A stretch of DNA of 64,000 nucleotides from Peltaster fructicola (GCA_001592805.2 CP051140.1:1179501-1243500); one strand, 5' to 3'; positions 20,468 through 33,001 are shown, numbered from the stretch's first letter. Notes: generated from the sequence alone by a model not told the origin. Translations and numbers: made by a program.

Positions 20468-23400
20468 TCCTGGGTGTTCATCTGGAAAGCACGGCTAAAG
20501 TCTGTCAACTTTGCTGTTGACAATCGAGTACAGAGTCATCCTGGCGTGCGAGAGCTCACTCTATCCGAGGGGAATCGACAGTACTCTTTTGCAGTACGTC
20601 TGGCCATAACCGACATGGCCATCGCTAATAAGCATTGCGGCTGCATGCGTAGCGGCCAAACACGCGCCATTGAGCCAGTCAGACAGAAGGGTTGCTCGAC
20701 ATGGATATCCTTCCGGCTGGCACGTTGAAGTCGCACTATACATATTGGGCTTTCAATAACATTGTTTGTCACAGCAGCGATCCCTGGCTGATCATACTCT
20801 ACCGCCAGCCCATGGACGAAAGCCCGTCGACGACGAAGCCATCTCCCTGCTGTCTGCTCCACCTATGTCGTGCAGGACAGCATTGGCAGTAAGGGTTGAC
20901 AGCACATAACATCTCTCCACTCTTCTTCGCACGAAACATCAGGCGCTCAAGGTCAGATCTCAGCACGACATGGTCTGGACTCCAGTACAATTTTATCTTC
21001 TCACTGAGCTGACACCCCACGTGCTCTACCTTTGAGCCGACGATACGCGGGGAAGCATTTGATGACTACTCCAAACGCTCATCGAACGTCTCCTGCTCAC
21101 CTGACAGCGTCATCACTTCTCCCGTCCAGCAATCGTGAGCCAACAACCTGTTGTTGTGTCTTGGGCCGAGGCTTGCCTGGTATTTACACTTTATACCATG
21201 CTAGCAGACATGGGAGCTACGACATGCTATACCTGCAATTGGCCCATTGTGCCTCTGAATGACGATCCTTGGACAACGCAACTCCGGGACTTTTTCGTTT
21301 GTTGCTCTACCTGCATAATCGATTGACGAACGACGGAGGTCGGAAGCATCTTCTTATAGGCTGATCCTGGAAGTCTCACTGCGAGGTCATGCTCTCGTGA
21401 TCGCGGAAGGAGATTGAGCATGTTACGCGAGTCGCCGTCGCTGCTACGCAACGGTATAGATAGCAGGCAAGTCCCTCAAGATCTCCCTCAACTCGTTATC
21501 ATCTCAAACCCACTCAATAGCAGAGCTACCATACACTACAAGCTAAAAACAACCATTGTCAAGGCAGCTCCACAGACACAATGGCTCTTCCAAGCACAGC
21601 ATTCACTTTCCTCAGCCTGTCACCAGTACAAAGCATCCCACCAGTCGTCGTGCCAGAGTCTGCAGAGACTACCTCTCCAACACTGTCGTCAGTTGACTCG
21701 GAACGATCAAACAGCACAGATGCCGGTCGTTTCCTAGTCCTCAACCCACTCAGCTGTTGATTATCGAGACGTCAAAAGTAGTGGATAACAACTACATTAT
21801 CGACATGAGAAACGACTTGAACATTTGATCGGATGCACATCGCATCTTGGCGTAAGCATGGAGCTTCCATAGTGGAGCATGGCGAATTGGATTTTGGCTT
21901 TGGAGGAGGCATGAGACAGCATTGTATATCGAGCTAGTCACTCAGGGCAGAGTACTGAACATTATATTTCCACGCAGCGTCTCTCAAGCTCTTCGTCCTC
22001 TGCCTGTTGAAACACGTCACAACTCCAAGCACTGCCTTGATGCAGTATGTCTGATACACACTAATGCTGCCAGATAAGAATAGCCATTTCTCAGCCTGAT
22101 CACAAGTATGTCCTTGATTCGCGATGTGCAACCAGCACGCAGCACGATGCCCCTCCCTCAATAACGTAGGAGTGAGCTGCAGTAGTTCACTGACGGCAGC
22201 CAGGCTCTATTCAGGATGTCTTGTCCTCACACATCGATGAATCGAGCAGGAGACCACGACCCATCTGCTCGGGTCAGAGAAGTCTCAGGATTCAGTAAAG
22301 TTGTTGCCAGGCACAGTCAACCTCGTAGGCTCCTGTTGCTAAGCAGTTCCATGTCAGCCTGCTTATGTATGGCTTGGAACTTGCAGCATCGGCAAGACCA
22401 GCAGTGCAGAATTGCAAAAACAATTGTTTCGATGTTCAGATAGTACAAGAGGTACAGATGTGTTTGGTCGTCCATCTTGACAACGTCGATCCTGCTGGCG
22501 AAACTGTTGGAAAGAGAAACAGACGAGCCTCAAACAGATCGAATCAAGTCCAGTGACGGCCTGACATGTCCACACAATAGCCTATGGTTCACTCGAGGTG
22601 GGCTTGGCAGGAACTTCTTACGTCGAGTCGAGTGATCTTCGTTGAGGTGCAGTGGCAAACGATCGGCAGGTTGCCTGATAGGACCCTTCCTGGTGCGATC
22701 TCTGACAACACCACCGTTGGCGCCAAGTACTTCTTGCACCCGAGACTGTTATCCAGTGCGACCATCGCCATCGGCTTGTCGTGAGTAGCCCGAAGATCAA
22801 GCACACTGCATGCTGAGGCTGCTGAATATTAGCAAAACGGTGCTGTATAGGGAGGCAACAAAGCTCTCAAACGTTTGCAGCGAGAGCTCTTATATTAGCA
22901 GGAGGACGAGTCGATCTCTCTTTGGGTGTCGCAACAGCTTGTGCACATACCCAAGTGCCCACCTGGATCCGGTTATGTACCAACTCTTGCCTCCAATTCT
23001 GGTGCATATGCTTGTTACTAGGCGTCGAACGTCAAGCGAATCCTGCGTCCAACATAGAGTCGATTAGACTAGGCAGTGGGAGGTTGGAGATCGCGACGAA
23101 ACCTGGCTACTCTATCGAGGATCTTGAGGTCCGAGAGCTTGATGTGGCGCTCAACTGTCCGATCGACGACAGTCGCGCACTCTTCCGCGCAGAATGATTG
23201 TCCTACAGTGAAACAATGCAAGGACCGTCCAAAGAACAGGTTCGTCATTATAAGGCTCCCTTGAAGATGAATTCGAGAGGCAGCGTTCTTCGCGTGGTCG
23301 AAAGTTTGGGTCAGCAGATATAGATGTACCTCTGAGAGAGTAATCTGAAGGGCGCACTTGCTCACCCTCTCAGTTCCGACCTGAGTCACATCTTGTACGA

Positions 23401-25603
23401 CTATTCGCAAGGGATACTGCTGCTGATGCTGCTATCGGACCTGCCCCATCCTAACAGGTCATTCGGACACAGATCACACCCTGCGAAGCATAGACAGGCT
23501 GGACGTTATCAGAGGATCGAGAAAGATCCCATGCTTTGTGTCAGGTCCATCGGTAAGGTGGATCACTGGGCCGAAATAAACTGGGCAGATAACAGCTTCC
23601 AGCTGAGGTCGACTGAGGCAGCTCTGCTTGATGCACCATGCAGCATGCCATTGATAATTGGCCATGCATGGCCGTTGCAACATTTCGGCTTGCCAATAAG
23701 AAGACCACTTTTCAAGGATGGCAGAATGGTTCCAACGCCACATCGACAGTGCTTCTGCGCAGGTGTCAATCGCACGGTAGACCAGCACCCTTCCGCGCTG
23801 TCAGACGGATGAATGTTATCTTCGATTGGTGTGCTACCATCCAATGGCTTCCACGGACATCGTGTCTGCGAGTGGCAATATTGGCCCTGAAGTTAACGCC
23901 TTGCATGACATTAGCGAACGACGGCACGCATCGTGCGGTCCATCCGTCGAGACGCAGCCATGTCCATAACGCAAGAGTTTCGATAGTCGCCGCATCCTTC
24001 GATACAATGTGAAACGACGCTTGTCGCTCCTTCGGTGTGTGAAAAAAGTGAGGCAGTGTAGGCAGATCGACCGTAAGGCATGTACGACGTCGTCTTGAGA
24101 GCCGCTGAATCATGTAAGCAGGATGTTTAGAGTATTGTATGCATGGATGGGCGAAGGATCTCTACTACCATTCAGCTGGTACCTATTCGTTCTGCATGCA
24201 GGGATAAGCGCTGAGCTTGACCGGTCGACTGCTTTCGCAGGTCATCCTGCGTCAGTCCTCAAGGTGTGAGGCCAGAGACGGTCGAAATTTCCGATAACGA
24301 GGACCACAGATCGGGCGTAATGTGGCCGCTTGAGGACGCTATGGGCTCTGACCAAAGCTACGTCTGTGACTGCCGTGCGTTCTGTCACCATCTTGCGGTC
24401 ATGCAGCATGGGTGCACTATTTGTGAAACATTCTGCTGGCTGCTGATGACGCAGCGTGCATAGTGAAGGATCGCGAAGGACGCTCCACGACGAAGACGGC
24501 AACGTCACAATAGGCGCGGCCTCAGTAACGATGAGGATACAGTAAAAGGTGTGGGAGAAGTAAGGCGGTGGCTATGACGCGCTTAGTCGAAGCTTCCACT
24601 TGCTCCCTCGCTTGGAACATGGCACAAAACTACAGCTTCAAAAATAGTACTCTCTCCTGAGCCTGAACACAGCACCAGGACTCCTCTCCAAGCAGCACTG
24701 TTTGAGACACGCATGCTGTATAGACTTCTGACAACGTTGTCGCACGAAAGGGGCAGACATCTCGAAGCAGTATTAGCCCCGAAGGCACACCAACCATGCG
24801 TTCGGCGTAAAATTACAGCCACTCTTACCATGGCCGGTGTACAGTTCAACCAGTCGCGTACCTGCTCATCGGCAATGCGACTGGTGCGATCCGTACTACC
24901 ACATGGTTTGGGGCTTCAAGTATACTTTCTTGACTCACCTCGACGCACTGGCGGCCTTGATTCTTCGGAGAACTCTGACGCCTTCCAGACCTTATAGGTC
25001 ACACACAGGCAGGTAGTGGTATAATGGAAATAGGTCAGAATCACAGCAGAAGCGTGCGTGCAGGGGTGTGTCTGAAGCATCCATGTGCTCAGCACGATCT
25101 TCCAGCTGCAAGAGAACAAGTCACAACTCAAAATTAAACAAATGCTTGCAGAGCAGACTGGCTATCTGTTCGAGACTAGGAGCTTGCCAATCACTACTAT
25201 CCGAGACTATTCAGCTTCGATGGACGTCGCAGATTCGCCACCTTTGATTCGCCAGATCTGCACACCGGAGAGCAAGCCATTAACGTTAAGTCAGAGAAAA
25301 GGCAGCTTCGCAGGCACTTTGAGGCGCCCACATGCGCGCGAAACGGGACGATCTTGCTTCAACATGACATTGGCTCGAGTGTCTGAGATTGTATACAAAT
25401 GCTCGACGTCGACTGCATCCTGCGCGTCGATGGGCGCAGTCGCCATCGTTCTACGTTTCAATCCTTTCCCTCTGCAGCTTGCATCTGCGCTCTCAAAACC
25501 TACCCGAGCCTCAAACGCACTGACATAGCCTCGTAGGCCACCTCCTCTTGCCGGTGAAAGGGACGACCTTGTGTGTCACGGATCCAGCTGTCGAGGCTCG
25601 ATC

Positions 25604-25610
25604 TATATAT
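25604..25610 (+). promoter_or_regulatory. TATA-like box of the zinc-finger gene
   Basis: TATATAT lies about 100 bp upstream of the presumed ATG of the C2H2 gene and is followed by a pyrimidine-rich leader (ctctactcttcctcc). Position and context fit a fungal core promoter. Confidence 0.4.
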
Positions 25611-25706
25611 CTACACATCAGCCTCACCTCCAGCTAGATTTGATCCATCTCTACTCTTCCTCCACCGGCCCTTCCAGCACTATACGTTGAACCATCCTTG
25701 CGACAA

Positions 25707-26999
25707 ATGACCATCTGGACCTGCAAGATGACTTCTTACCAAAGACCTTTTGTTGCGCAGTATGACCAGTACGAGAGCTCTCCTGACTGTGGATCTCCCA
25801 TGCCGGGCTATGCTTCGCACATGATTCCGGATCCTAGCTGCCCCTATTACAACAAAGGCAACTATCGCTTCAATGGTCTTCCACCGTTCGTAACAGCTGC
25901 TCTTCCAGACGCCAGTCCATTCCACATGAACTACGCCACAAGCCTCCACGGACACCACCTGGACAATTGCTCAAGCAGCAACTACACCCTCAGTGAGCGA
26001 CACGACTCACCTCTCGGCTCTGACTTTGTGTCCACTTCTCCCAGTTTCCTCTCGGAATACCATTACGAGGAGGGCTGGCAGCCACAGGGCCATAACAGGA
26101 CCACTTCCATGTCGGATGTCCAGAACTTCGCAGATCACACCTCCGAGCAGTGTATGCACGATCCCGAACCCTTGCTGTTCTATATGCCTCACGACGGATA
26201 CATGACACATGATAGCTATATTCCAAGCGAGGATGCGACAAGCAGTGTTGCGGCTCAGACACCAGAGTTGACCACTACTGAGCAACCCACCCTACGTCAA
26301 CGCAGACCTGCTGCTCGGTCCAGCTTCAGTAAGCCACCAACGACTCATCGCATCAACAAACGAAACACACCCAAGCGCTCAGCGACGCTCTCAACCACCT
26401 CTGCTGTCGATAGCGACGTCGATGAGGAGACCATACCACCAAGACCGTTTCATTGTCCGCTGGCTCCATATGGCTGTCAGTCAACCTTTGGATCGAAGAA
26501 CGAATGGAAACGTCACTTCAGCACTCAACATCTTCGTCTTGAATACTGGCGCTGCGATAAGTGCCCAATCTCGCAGAGCAAGAAGCCAAATGACTTCAAT
26601 CGCCGTGACCTGTTCACTCAGCATGTCCGCAGGATGCACTCGCACATGCACAACCATTCACAGCGCAAAGCACGCAACAAGACAATGAAGAGCGATGACT
26701 CGGAGCAGCAGATTGCCCAGGCGGCCGCTAGATGCCATCGACGTCTACGATCGCCTCCAAGCAAGAGCATCTGCGTCATCTGCAGGAAGGCCTTCTCTGG
26801 CGTCAACAGCTGGGAGGACCGCATGGAACATCTTGGTAGGCACTTCGAGGGTACCAAGAAAGAGAACGGCGAGGGCGAGCTGGCGCTCGACGTTGAGTCA
26901 TGGGCCAGAGACACCGACGTCGAACAGTGGATGGTTGAGCATGGCATTTTGTCTCACAAGCTGGAACTTGTCGCTGCCACTGATGACCACAAAGACTGA
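25707..26999 (+). CDS. C2H2-type zinc-finger protein
   Basis: This single-exon gene encodes 430 residues from ATG 25707; a second ATG at 25728 (MTSYQRPF) is equally possible. The first half is Ser/Pro/Tyr/His-rich and disordered, as in activation regions. The C-terminal half has a first C2H2-like unit with FHCPLAPYGCQSTFGSKNEW and KRHFSTQHL. A second unit has WRCDKCP...NDFNRRDLFTQHVRRMHSH, and a third, more divergent one has ICVICRKAF...RMEHLGRHF. The extended first finger (CPLAPYGCxxxF) is typical of fungal C2H2 regulators, where it often precedes an FNRRDLFTQHxRRMH finger. It is probably a nuclear transcription factor; target genes are unknown. A basic RRPAARSSFSK segment may serve as a nuclear signal. 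Confidence 0.85.
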   Translation: MTIWTCKMTSYQRPFVAQYDQYESSPDCGSPMPGYASHMIPDPSCPYYNKGNYRFNGLPPFVTAALPDASPFHMNYATSLHGHHLDNCSSSNYTLSERHDSPLGSDFVSTSPSFLSEYHYEEGWQPQGHNRTTSMSDVQNFADHTSEQCMHDPEPLLFYMPHDGYMTHDSYIPSEDATSSVAAQTPELTTTEQPTLRQRRPAARSSFSKPPTTHRINKRNTPKRSATLSTTSAVDSDVDEETIPPRPFHCPLAPYGCQSTFGSKNEWKRHFSTQHLRLEYWRCDKCPISQSKKPNDFNRRDLFTQHVRRMHSHMHNHSQRKARNKTMKSDDSEQQIAQAAARCHRRLRSPPSKSICVICRKAFSGVNSWEDRMEHLGRHFEGTKKENGEGELALDVESWARDTDVEQWMVEHGILSHKLELVAATDDHKD

Positions 27000-27672
27000 G
27001 CTTGCATGACAACGGGAGCTGTATATGGTAGCCTACGGTACTTGGGGGCGTTATGGAGACCATGGTTTTGGAGGCCACAACTTAATGATCAGTCACAAAC
27101 TCGCTTAGAAGTGCTCGGTTGGCGAGGTAGTCTTACAATTAATGTTTGTTGTCCTACTGATTGACATGAGGCCACTCTGGATGATGTTAAGATGCATGAG
27201 TGTACCCTGTCGAAGGCCGCACGTGGGATGTCAAGTCTCAGACTGCGGCACAGAGACAGGCCTCACTCGATGGCACTCTCGTCCCGTCTCGCATGACACC
27301 TCCTCACCTATTTCGGTGATGGTGGCGTCGTGCATGCATGAGGTAAAGGCTACTTAGGGACCGAAAGAGCAGCATGCTGTTCGAATGAGTGTGTCATAGG
27401 CATCACGGCCAACCCCATTATCCGTCACAACGTTACTCAGGTCAATACATGCACTACTCCTGGTAATGTGTTGCAAACGATCTGAAGTTGAACGGGAGTT
27501 CAGCTTGGAAGAGCTTTCCGACGCCTATAAAGCAAAACGCCAAAGGTCACGGATGCGATGCAGACGATCATATCGATTGGACAGGATTGCACCGTGTTGT
27601 GCGCAGCTAGTGCTCCAACCTCTACGCCATGCCGGGTGGTCTCGACCTCGATAAGCGATACAGGCGCCGATC
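27000..27672. other. convergent intergenic region
   Basis: About 670 bp between the 3' ends of the zinc-finger gene and the RyR-NTPase gene. It holds only short frames without features. It probably contains both polyadenylation regions. Confidence 0.35.
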
Positions 27673-30302
27673 TCAGTTCTTCATTCGGTAGATTCTCCAT
27701 CCAGCGCGCTCGAGAATCCTTGGCACACATTCGACCATGACCGAGTCAACATCCTTCCATTCTTGCGTCAGATCGCGCCACGGCACCAGGAATGGCGTCG
27801 TTCGTTGTTTGGCGTTGCGAGGTCCCATGCGCCATTGGCGCTGGAGTCGTTCGGCGTTGAAGCGCTCGTGCTCCATCTCACTTAGCATGAGGAGATCTTT
27901 CTCGCTGAACTCTGGCATCGCTACGAGAGGATCTCCGCGCGGCTCGGAATTGCCATCGTTGAGCATGAAGCAGCTGATCGCTCGCAGCTTGCGAGGAATG
28001 TCGTCTGCTTGTGATCGAGTGGATTCTTTGAGCTCACCTGGCAGCTCGTCCCAGTCTCGGAAACTTGGCTCGCGCTCAAGCTGCTTGCGCTCTTCTGGTG
28101 ACTTCACCATCAGTAGTCGCTGCTTCTTGTATGCTTCGAAAAGACCCTGCGCCAAGATCTCTCGAAGTGCTGGCGGGAGCTTGGGTGAACGCAAGAACGA
28201 CATGAAGATTCGTCCGTCAACATGAAGTTGTATCTGCTCTTCAGGCGGAAGAGCTGACACATCAAACTTGGTACGGTTTGATAGCCGGCTGGCACTGATG
28301 ATCTTCTGTAGAGATCCCAAGCCGTGCTTGAAGGTAGGAGTGAGTAGCAATGCGTGAAGCACGGCATCGTCAAAGTTCATGACACCGTTGACCTCGAGAT
28401 GAGGATACTTCTCTTTGATGATATGTCGAAGCATGAGGGCTCGGCGTATGGCGAAGGTTCTGTCGCCAGCACCGCTGCAGTTCGGTCCGGTCACTTTGAC
28501 GACGCCATGGAGCAGATCGATGAGTGGAGAGTCTTCCATTCGCATCTGTTTGACCTCGCCAAGGGACTGGAAGGTGCCGCGACGTTTGAGAGACATCTCA
28601 GCTGTGGGCGAGAATGGAGTCTCTGGGTCGGCACTCTCTTGATCAATGAGGAAGAACATGACAGCATGACCCAAGTTACGCACTGTGCCTCGATCAGGGA
28701 ACGTGCCTTCGCTCATTAGAGTCGAAAATGTAGCCAGCAAGCCGTCTTCGCTGTTCAAGATCGACTCAAAGTTCTTGAAGATGACGACGGGAAGCGAGCC
28801 TCTAGCTGAGGCATCTCTGATGCCATGACAGGCAGCCGCAAGACTGTCCTCGTTGAGGAATCGTGAATCGTGAATCGTTTGTGTCGTCGAAGTCTTGCTG
28901 GCCAAGTGGGTGGCGATACTGGTTGCAGTGAAGGTCTTGCCAGATCCTGCTGGGCCAAAGACGCCGATGCAAGTAGGCGTGAAGTGGGAAGTGCTCATAT
29001 GCTCGTCAATGATGCTCGTGACAGCGCCAAGGCTTTCTATCTCAACACGCTCGGTGCTGATGAGATCGCCATACTTTCGTGTAGGGCAGCGACCAAGTGC
29101 TCGTTCTGGTCCGTTGCTCAGGATCTGACGCGCAACCTCTGTTGGATCACCTGTCAGGGTATCGAGCAGTAGCCAGCGATCGCCAGTGCTGATCTTCGTA
29201 GATGGAATGTTTGCGGCAGGCCCTCGGCTATGCGCTTTGAGGTCCCGCATGATTTGTGCTGTTGGGTATTGTGGTGCCATGGTGGGAGGATCTGGTATAA
29301 ATCCAATCGTTGCCATTCTCTGCGCAGCAGTGAGGCCGAGCTGGATGCCAGTGTCGAAGCTTGGGGAGTCTGTGGCTGTGAGTCCAGCTGTGAAGCCAGC
29401 TGTGAATGCGGAGCTCAACTCGATCTGTCTGGTCAGCAACGCAAATCGTGGCCATCTTGGATTATACTTACCATAGGGGTTGCAGCTGTCAACGAGCTGC
29501 CCTCTGAGTGCTTCGGGTCGAAGAACAACTTGGGATCTACAGCGTCACGGCCTCGATGGTAGATGACACCTTCTGTGCCGAATCTGACGATGAGGTTCGG
29601 ACAAGTGACCAGCGTGTCCAGACGACCGTTCGATCCTAAATTTCGTACGAAATCCTCGCTGGTCGCCTCCCAAGAAAGGCCTTGACTGAGGTTGATGCCG
29701 TGCGCACGCAGATCGTCTGCCTCGACAATAACAGCCAAGTTGTCGGGCTCAGGGACACCACGGGCTGGGTCGGGACCAGTCCTCAAGACGTCCCAGAGTG
29801 AGCCTGTAGCGAGAGGCGCGGTCATACAATAAACCACTCGAGTTGGCTTGACACGCTGCAAGAGCTCCAACGCTGGAGTGACCTCTTGATCGCCGGCGTC
29901 ACCAGCTCCAGTGAAGACGATGGTGCTGCTGGATTCTGAAGTGCTCGCGTGCCCGTCGTGTGGTACCTGCCAATCCTCAGCCTTGGCGATATTCCTTGTG
30001 CCGATCACTTTATAGTGGAGGCCTGCAGGAGAGGTATCGAGTTGACATGCGAGATCTGTGATGGTGGAGGCCTCATGCTTAATATGTGAGACTCCGTTCG
30101 CCTGTCGTCCCGGCGCGATGACTTGGACTCCCAAGTCTGCTGATGCGGCGGTGAGCAGCTGAGCCACAAGGTCAGCGCCTCCGTGCCTCACTACCATCTG
30201 CGCCTGTCGACCTTGAGTAGCTGTTGCAGACGTGTATGGCATGTGATAGACAACAGAATTGGAGGTGACCGCGCCAGCTACGAAGATGGTCGAGGAAGTC
30301 AT
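27673..30302 (-). CDS. PfkB-like / P-loop NTPase / RyR-domain fusion protein
   Basis: Two exons (30302-29472 and 29424-27673) join over a 47-nt intron (GTAAGT..GACAG) into 860 residues. Residues 1-250 look like a degraded carbohydrate-kinase (PfkB/ribokinase) fold: HGGADLVAQLL, VFTGAGDAGDQE resembling the GAGD anion hole, EADDLRAHG and LIVRFGTEGVIYH. Near 434-441 a clean Walker A (GPAGSGKT) begins an AAA-like NTPase, with VVIFKNFESIL as a possible Walker B and FFLIDQ as a sensor strand. The last 65 residues resemble a RyR (ryanodine-receptor repeat) domain: QWRMGPRNAKQRTTPFLVPW, then VDSVMVECVPRILERAGWRI. RyR domains outside animals occur in predicted nucleotide-sensing conflict proteins. A regulatory NTPase with ligand-sensing ends is inferred; the function is unknown. 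Confidence 0.8.
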
Positions 30303-31020
30303 TTAATAGCCGCCGACTTCCTTTACTGGGAGGTGAGCAGCTGTCTTGGACAACCTGCCCCGAACCTCAGGCATAACATCTCGGTCAAGAATACGAACGA
30401 GTTGGAGATCGAGGGTTTTGTTTAAGCCCTCGCAGCACTGTCCTGACGGAAGGATTTGGGCATGCAAAAGAGCGGTCTTGGGTCAGGAGAGCGTAGTGAG
30501 CACGAGATGAGGCACAGATGCAGCAAGACCCGAGGGGCGGAGCGCAGACTCAGCCACTCTGTGTCTTAGAAGTGTCTGCGCACTGACGCCAAAGCAAAAT
30601 CTGTGGATGCGGCGGACACAGACTACAGCAGATTGTGTGTCCAACGACGCTGGTCATATCTTGCTTCAATGCGTTGCGCAAAAGCATGATTCGATCAGGC
30701 TGTGTCTCGGGACTCGCGCTGAAATCTTGTGAGCTGTCGTATCGTCAGAAAGATCAATTCCGACGGTTTTTGTTCGAGCCAGATCTCCCAACCCCCTCCA
30801 TCGAATTGCGTTACGACGTGCATTAATCAATGCAGCTATGTGCGGTGTGCGTTGGATCTACTGTAGCTTATCACCCTGCGCTCAGTCTGTGCGAGCCGAG
30901 CCAACCTCTGAGCTGCAAGCAAGGTGAGAAGTTCAACTGTGAGTACTGACACCTTGCTCTCCCATCAATACGGCAGCGATGAGGACAGCATTGCATGCAT
31001 AAGGACAGGCCCGGTACAGG
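30303..31020. promoter_or_regulatory. shared divergent promoter region
   Basis: These 718 bp separate the start codons of the RyR-NTPase gene (minus) and the CorA-like gene (plus). No other gene is seen. A joint promoter would allow co-regulation, but no specific binding site is evident to me. Confidence 0.4.
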
Positions 31021-32495
31021 ATGACGTTGCTCAGGAAGTACGCGACGAGCGACACCGAGCTTGAGCGTAGCAATTGGCGTTTCCCAGCTGCCATCAAACT
31101 CAGACCTTTGCGCGATCTCGAGGACGATGACTTCTTGACAGACCACACAATTGATCGCAGCTACGACGACGCTACGATCCGCTTCAAGCTGCTGGCTGCT
31201 GATGCTCCTCGTGTGCGTGCCGATGGCGAGACACCAGCACTCCCGCTACCGGACGATGTCCTGCAGGTGATGAGAGAGCAAGGATGGATCTCAGCGGAAT
31301 ACGAACATCTCTGGCGCCGAAATGGTGGTGGCTCAGCAGCATTGGCCTCAGGCAAGGTGCTCTCATTCTTGCTCCAGACACCTCGAGATGAACAGTCCTT
31401 CTGCTCGTTGTCGCTAGTGAACATCAAGAACGATCTAGTGGGCGGCCTCATCGTACACGACATCAACTATGATCTGGACGCCCTGCTCAAGGGCCAGGCA
31501 TATCTCAACAAGCACGCTAAAGCACCCAGAGACTTTACCATATTGCCATTCAGCATCTTCATGCACCATGTCGATGAGACCTTCATACACGTCCAGCGTC
31601 TGTCGCAGCGAATCACGGTCACGGAGCATGAGCTGGCCAGCAGCGAGGATGTCCTAGAGGAGAGCCGAGAGTTCAAGGAGGATTACAAGCGACTGAACGA
31701 CTTCAACCTCGAGCATCTTCGTTTGTCGACTCGCTCTAAGTTCGAGCTTGAGCTTGGAGAAAACCTGCACAAGTATATCGATCAGTATTGCCAGCTGCAT
31801 GAGCTTGCGCTCTCCCTCGATACTTCATATGTGGATGATCTGCGGGAAAAGATCAACCAGCAGCTGAGATATGCCAACCAGGTGCAGCATGATCTGGAGT
31901 TCATTCCCAAGCGAATCAAGAATCAATCGAAAGCTGTAAGTAGTGCTGGTGGACGTTGCTCAGTGTGCTTCACTAACCCTCCTGCAGATCTTCAGCTTTA
32001 TCGCCCAGAGAGACAACAAGACAACGATCGAGCTGGCCAAGATCAACCGCAGGATTGCAGAGGAGACTCGCAAAGACAATCTGCTCAACATCGAGATCGC
32101 CAAATCCACTGCGCAAGTGGCAGAAGAGACTCGACAAGATAGCGCAGCCATGAAGACCATCGCTGTCCTCACGCTTACTTTCCTCCCTGGCACTGGTATT
32201 GCGGTAAGTCACTTGTGATCCGGAGGCGATTACGACTGACAGAGCTGTCTTCTAGTCTTTCTTCAGCATGAACAACATGTTCAATTTCAACCCGGATGAG
32301 GGCGAGAGCATCGTCTCCGGCTGGATCTGGCTCTACTTTGCCATCACAGTGCCTCTCACTATCCTCATTTTCGCGCTATGGGGATTATGGTTCAAGGTGA
32401 GCCAACGGAGATATACCATCCGCCACGAGGAAGGCCTGCGAGATGTCGAGAAGGAGCTCAAGCTTCGTGTCAAAAGCGCTACGATGACATGGTGA
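31021..32495 (+). CDS. CorA-like two-helix membrane protein
   Basis: Three exons (31021-31935, 31988-32203, 32256-32495) with phase-0 introns of 52 nt (GTAAGT..CAG, GTAAGT..TAG) give 456 residues. The N-terminal domain is cytosolic and mixed, followed by a long coiled helix (VDDLREKINQQLRYANQVQ, IELAKINRRIAEETRKDN, TAQVAEETRQDSAAMKT). Membrane helix 1 (TIAVLTLTFLPGTGIASFFS) runs straight into FSMNNMFNF, where CorA transporters have the YGMN pore motif, and helix 2 follows (IWLYFAITVPLTILIFALW). The layout is that of CorA/ZntB-type channels, but the fungal subgroup with EETRxDSxxMKTIAVLT is usually of unknown substrate. It is divergent from the RyR-NTPase gene. Confidence 0.85.
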
Positions 32496-33001
32496 TATGA
32501 ATATTATGATACAGTAGACGAAACGCATTGACCTGCGATACGAATACATACATGGAATAAGAACCAATTGAAACACACCGGACGCACTAGTCTGTGGTTA
32601 TATAAAGCTGTGTTCTGCGGCGTGTAGGACACTAGGGATCATGGTCCACGTCATGCTGCATGCCAGCATCAACACGCGTCCAGACATGTCCATGGTCCAG
32701 CTACCTGGGAATGACCTGCAGCCCAAGTATGCCGCAAAGGCTGTTGCTAAATGTGAAAGAGCGAGTGCGAAGTGTGAAAAGCAGCCAGTGTTTCGAGTGA
32801 CCATTTGCCTTGTGTGGCGAAGCTCGACAGCAGCCGGGTACTCAGGCGTGCCTCTGCTCAGCTCCTCGAGTAGACAGCGAGAGCTGGACGTGCTGAGCCT
32901 TGGCCGGACGGGGCCGTGCAAGGTCAACAGTACCTTTCTCCATCACATAGAACAATGTTTGCTGTCACGATCTCGTCGCTGAAGATGCATTGACGACTGA
33001 C
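32496..33001. other. intergenic, no gene seen
   Basis: About 500 bp between the CorA-like gene and the J-HET gene, both on the plus strand. A minus frame at 32598-32927 is open, but it has no recognisable feature. Confidence 0.35.

Larger units (their letters stand above)
18949..25706. other. 6.8 kb gene-poor region
   Basis: No frame longer than about 150 codons occurs, and none shows a domain, splice-supported extension or resemblance to transposase, reverse transcriptase or other mobile-element proteins. Base composition does not look strikingly AT-rich, so strong RIP is not obvious. A weak candidate gene lies at 19964-20356 and a compact repeat module at 20391-20467. The right end must contain the promoter of the zinc-finger gene. 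Long non-coding transcripts or a large regulatory region are possible but not visible directly. Confidence 0.5.

Noticed and set aside
25085-25528. 147-codon plus-strand frame upstream of the zinc-finger gene
   Set aside because: No domain, mixed composition, and it ends shortly before a plausible core promoter; likely chance.
18949-25706. Search for transposon, LTR or viral remnants in the gene desert
   Set aside because: No transposase, reverse transcriptase, integrase or capsid-like segment and no terminal repeats could be recognised by eye.
30421-30640. Possible structured RNA upstream of the CorA-like gene
   Set aside because: Some short complementary segments are present, but no tRNA-like boxes or snoRNA C/D motifs, so no RNA call is justified.
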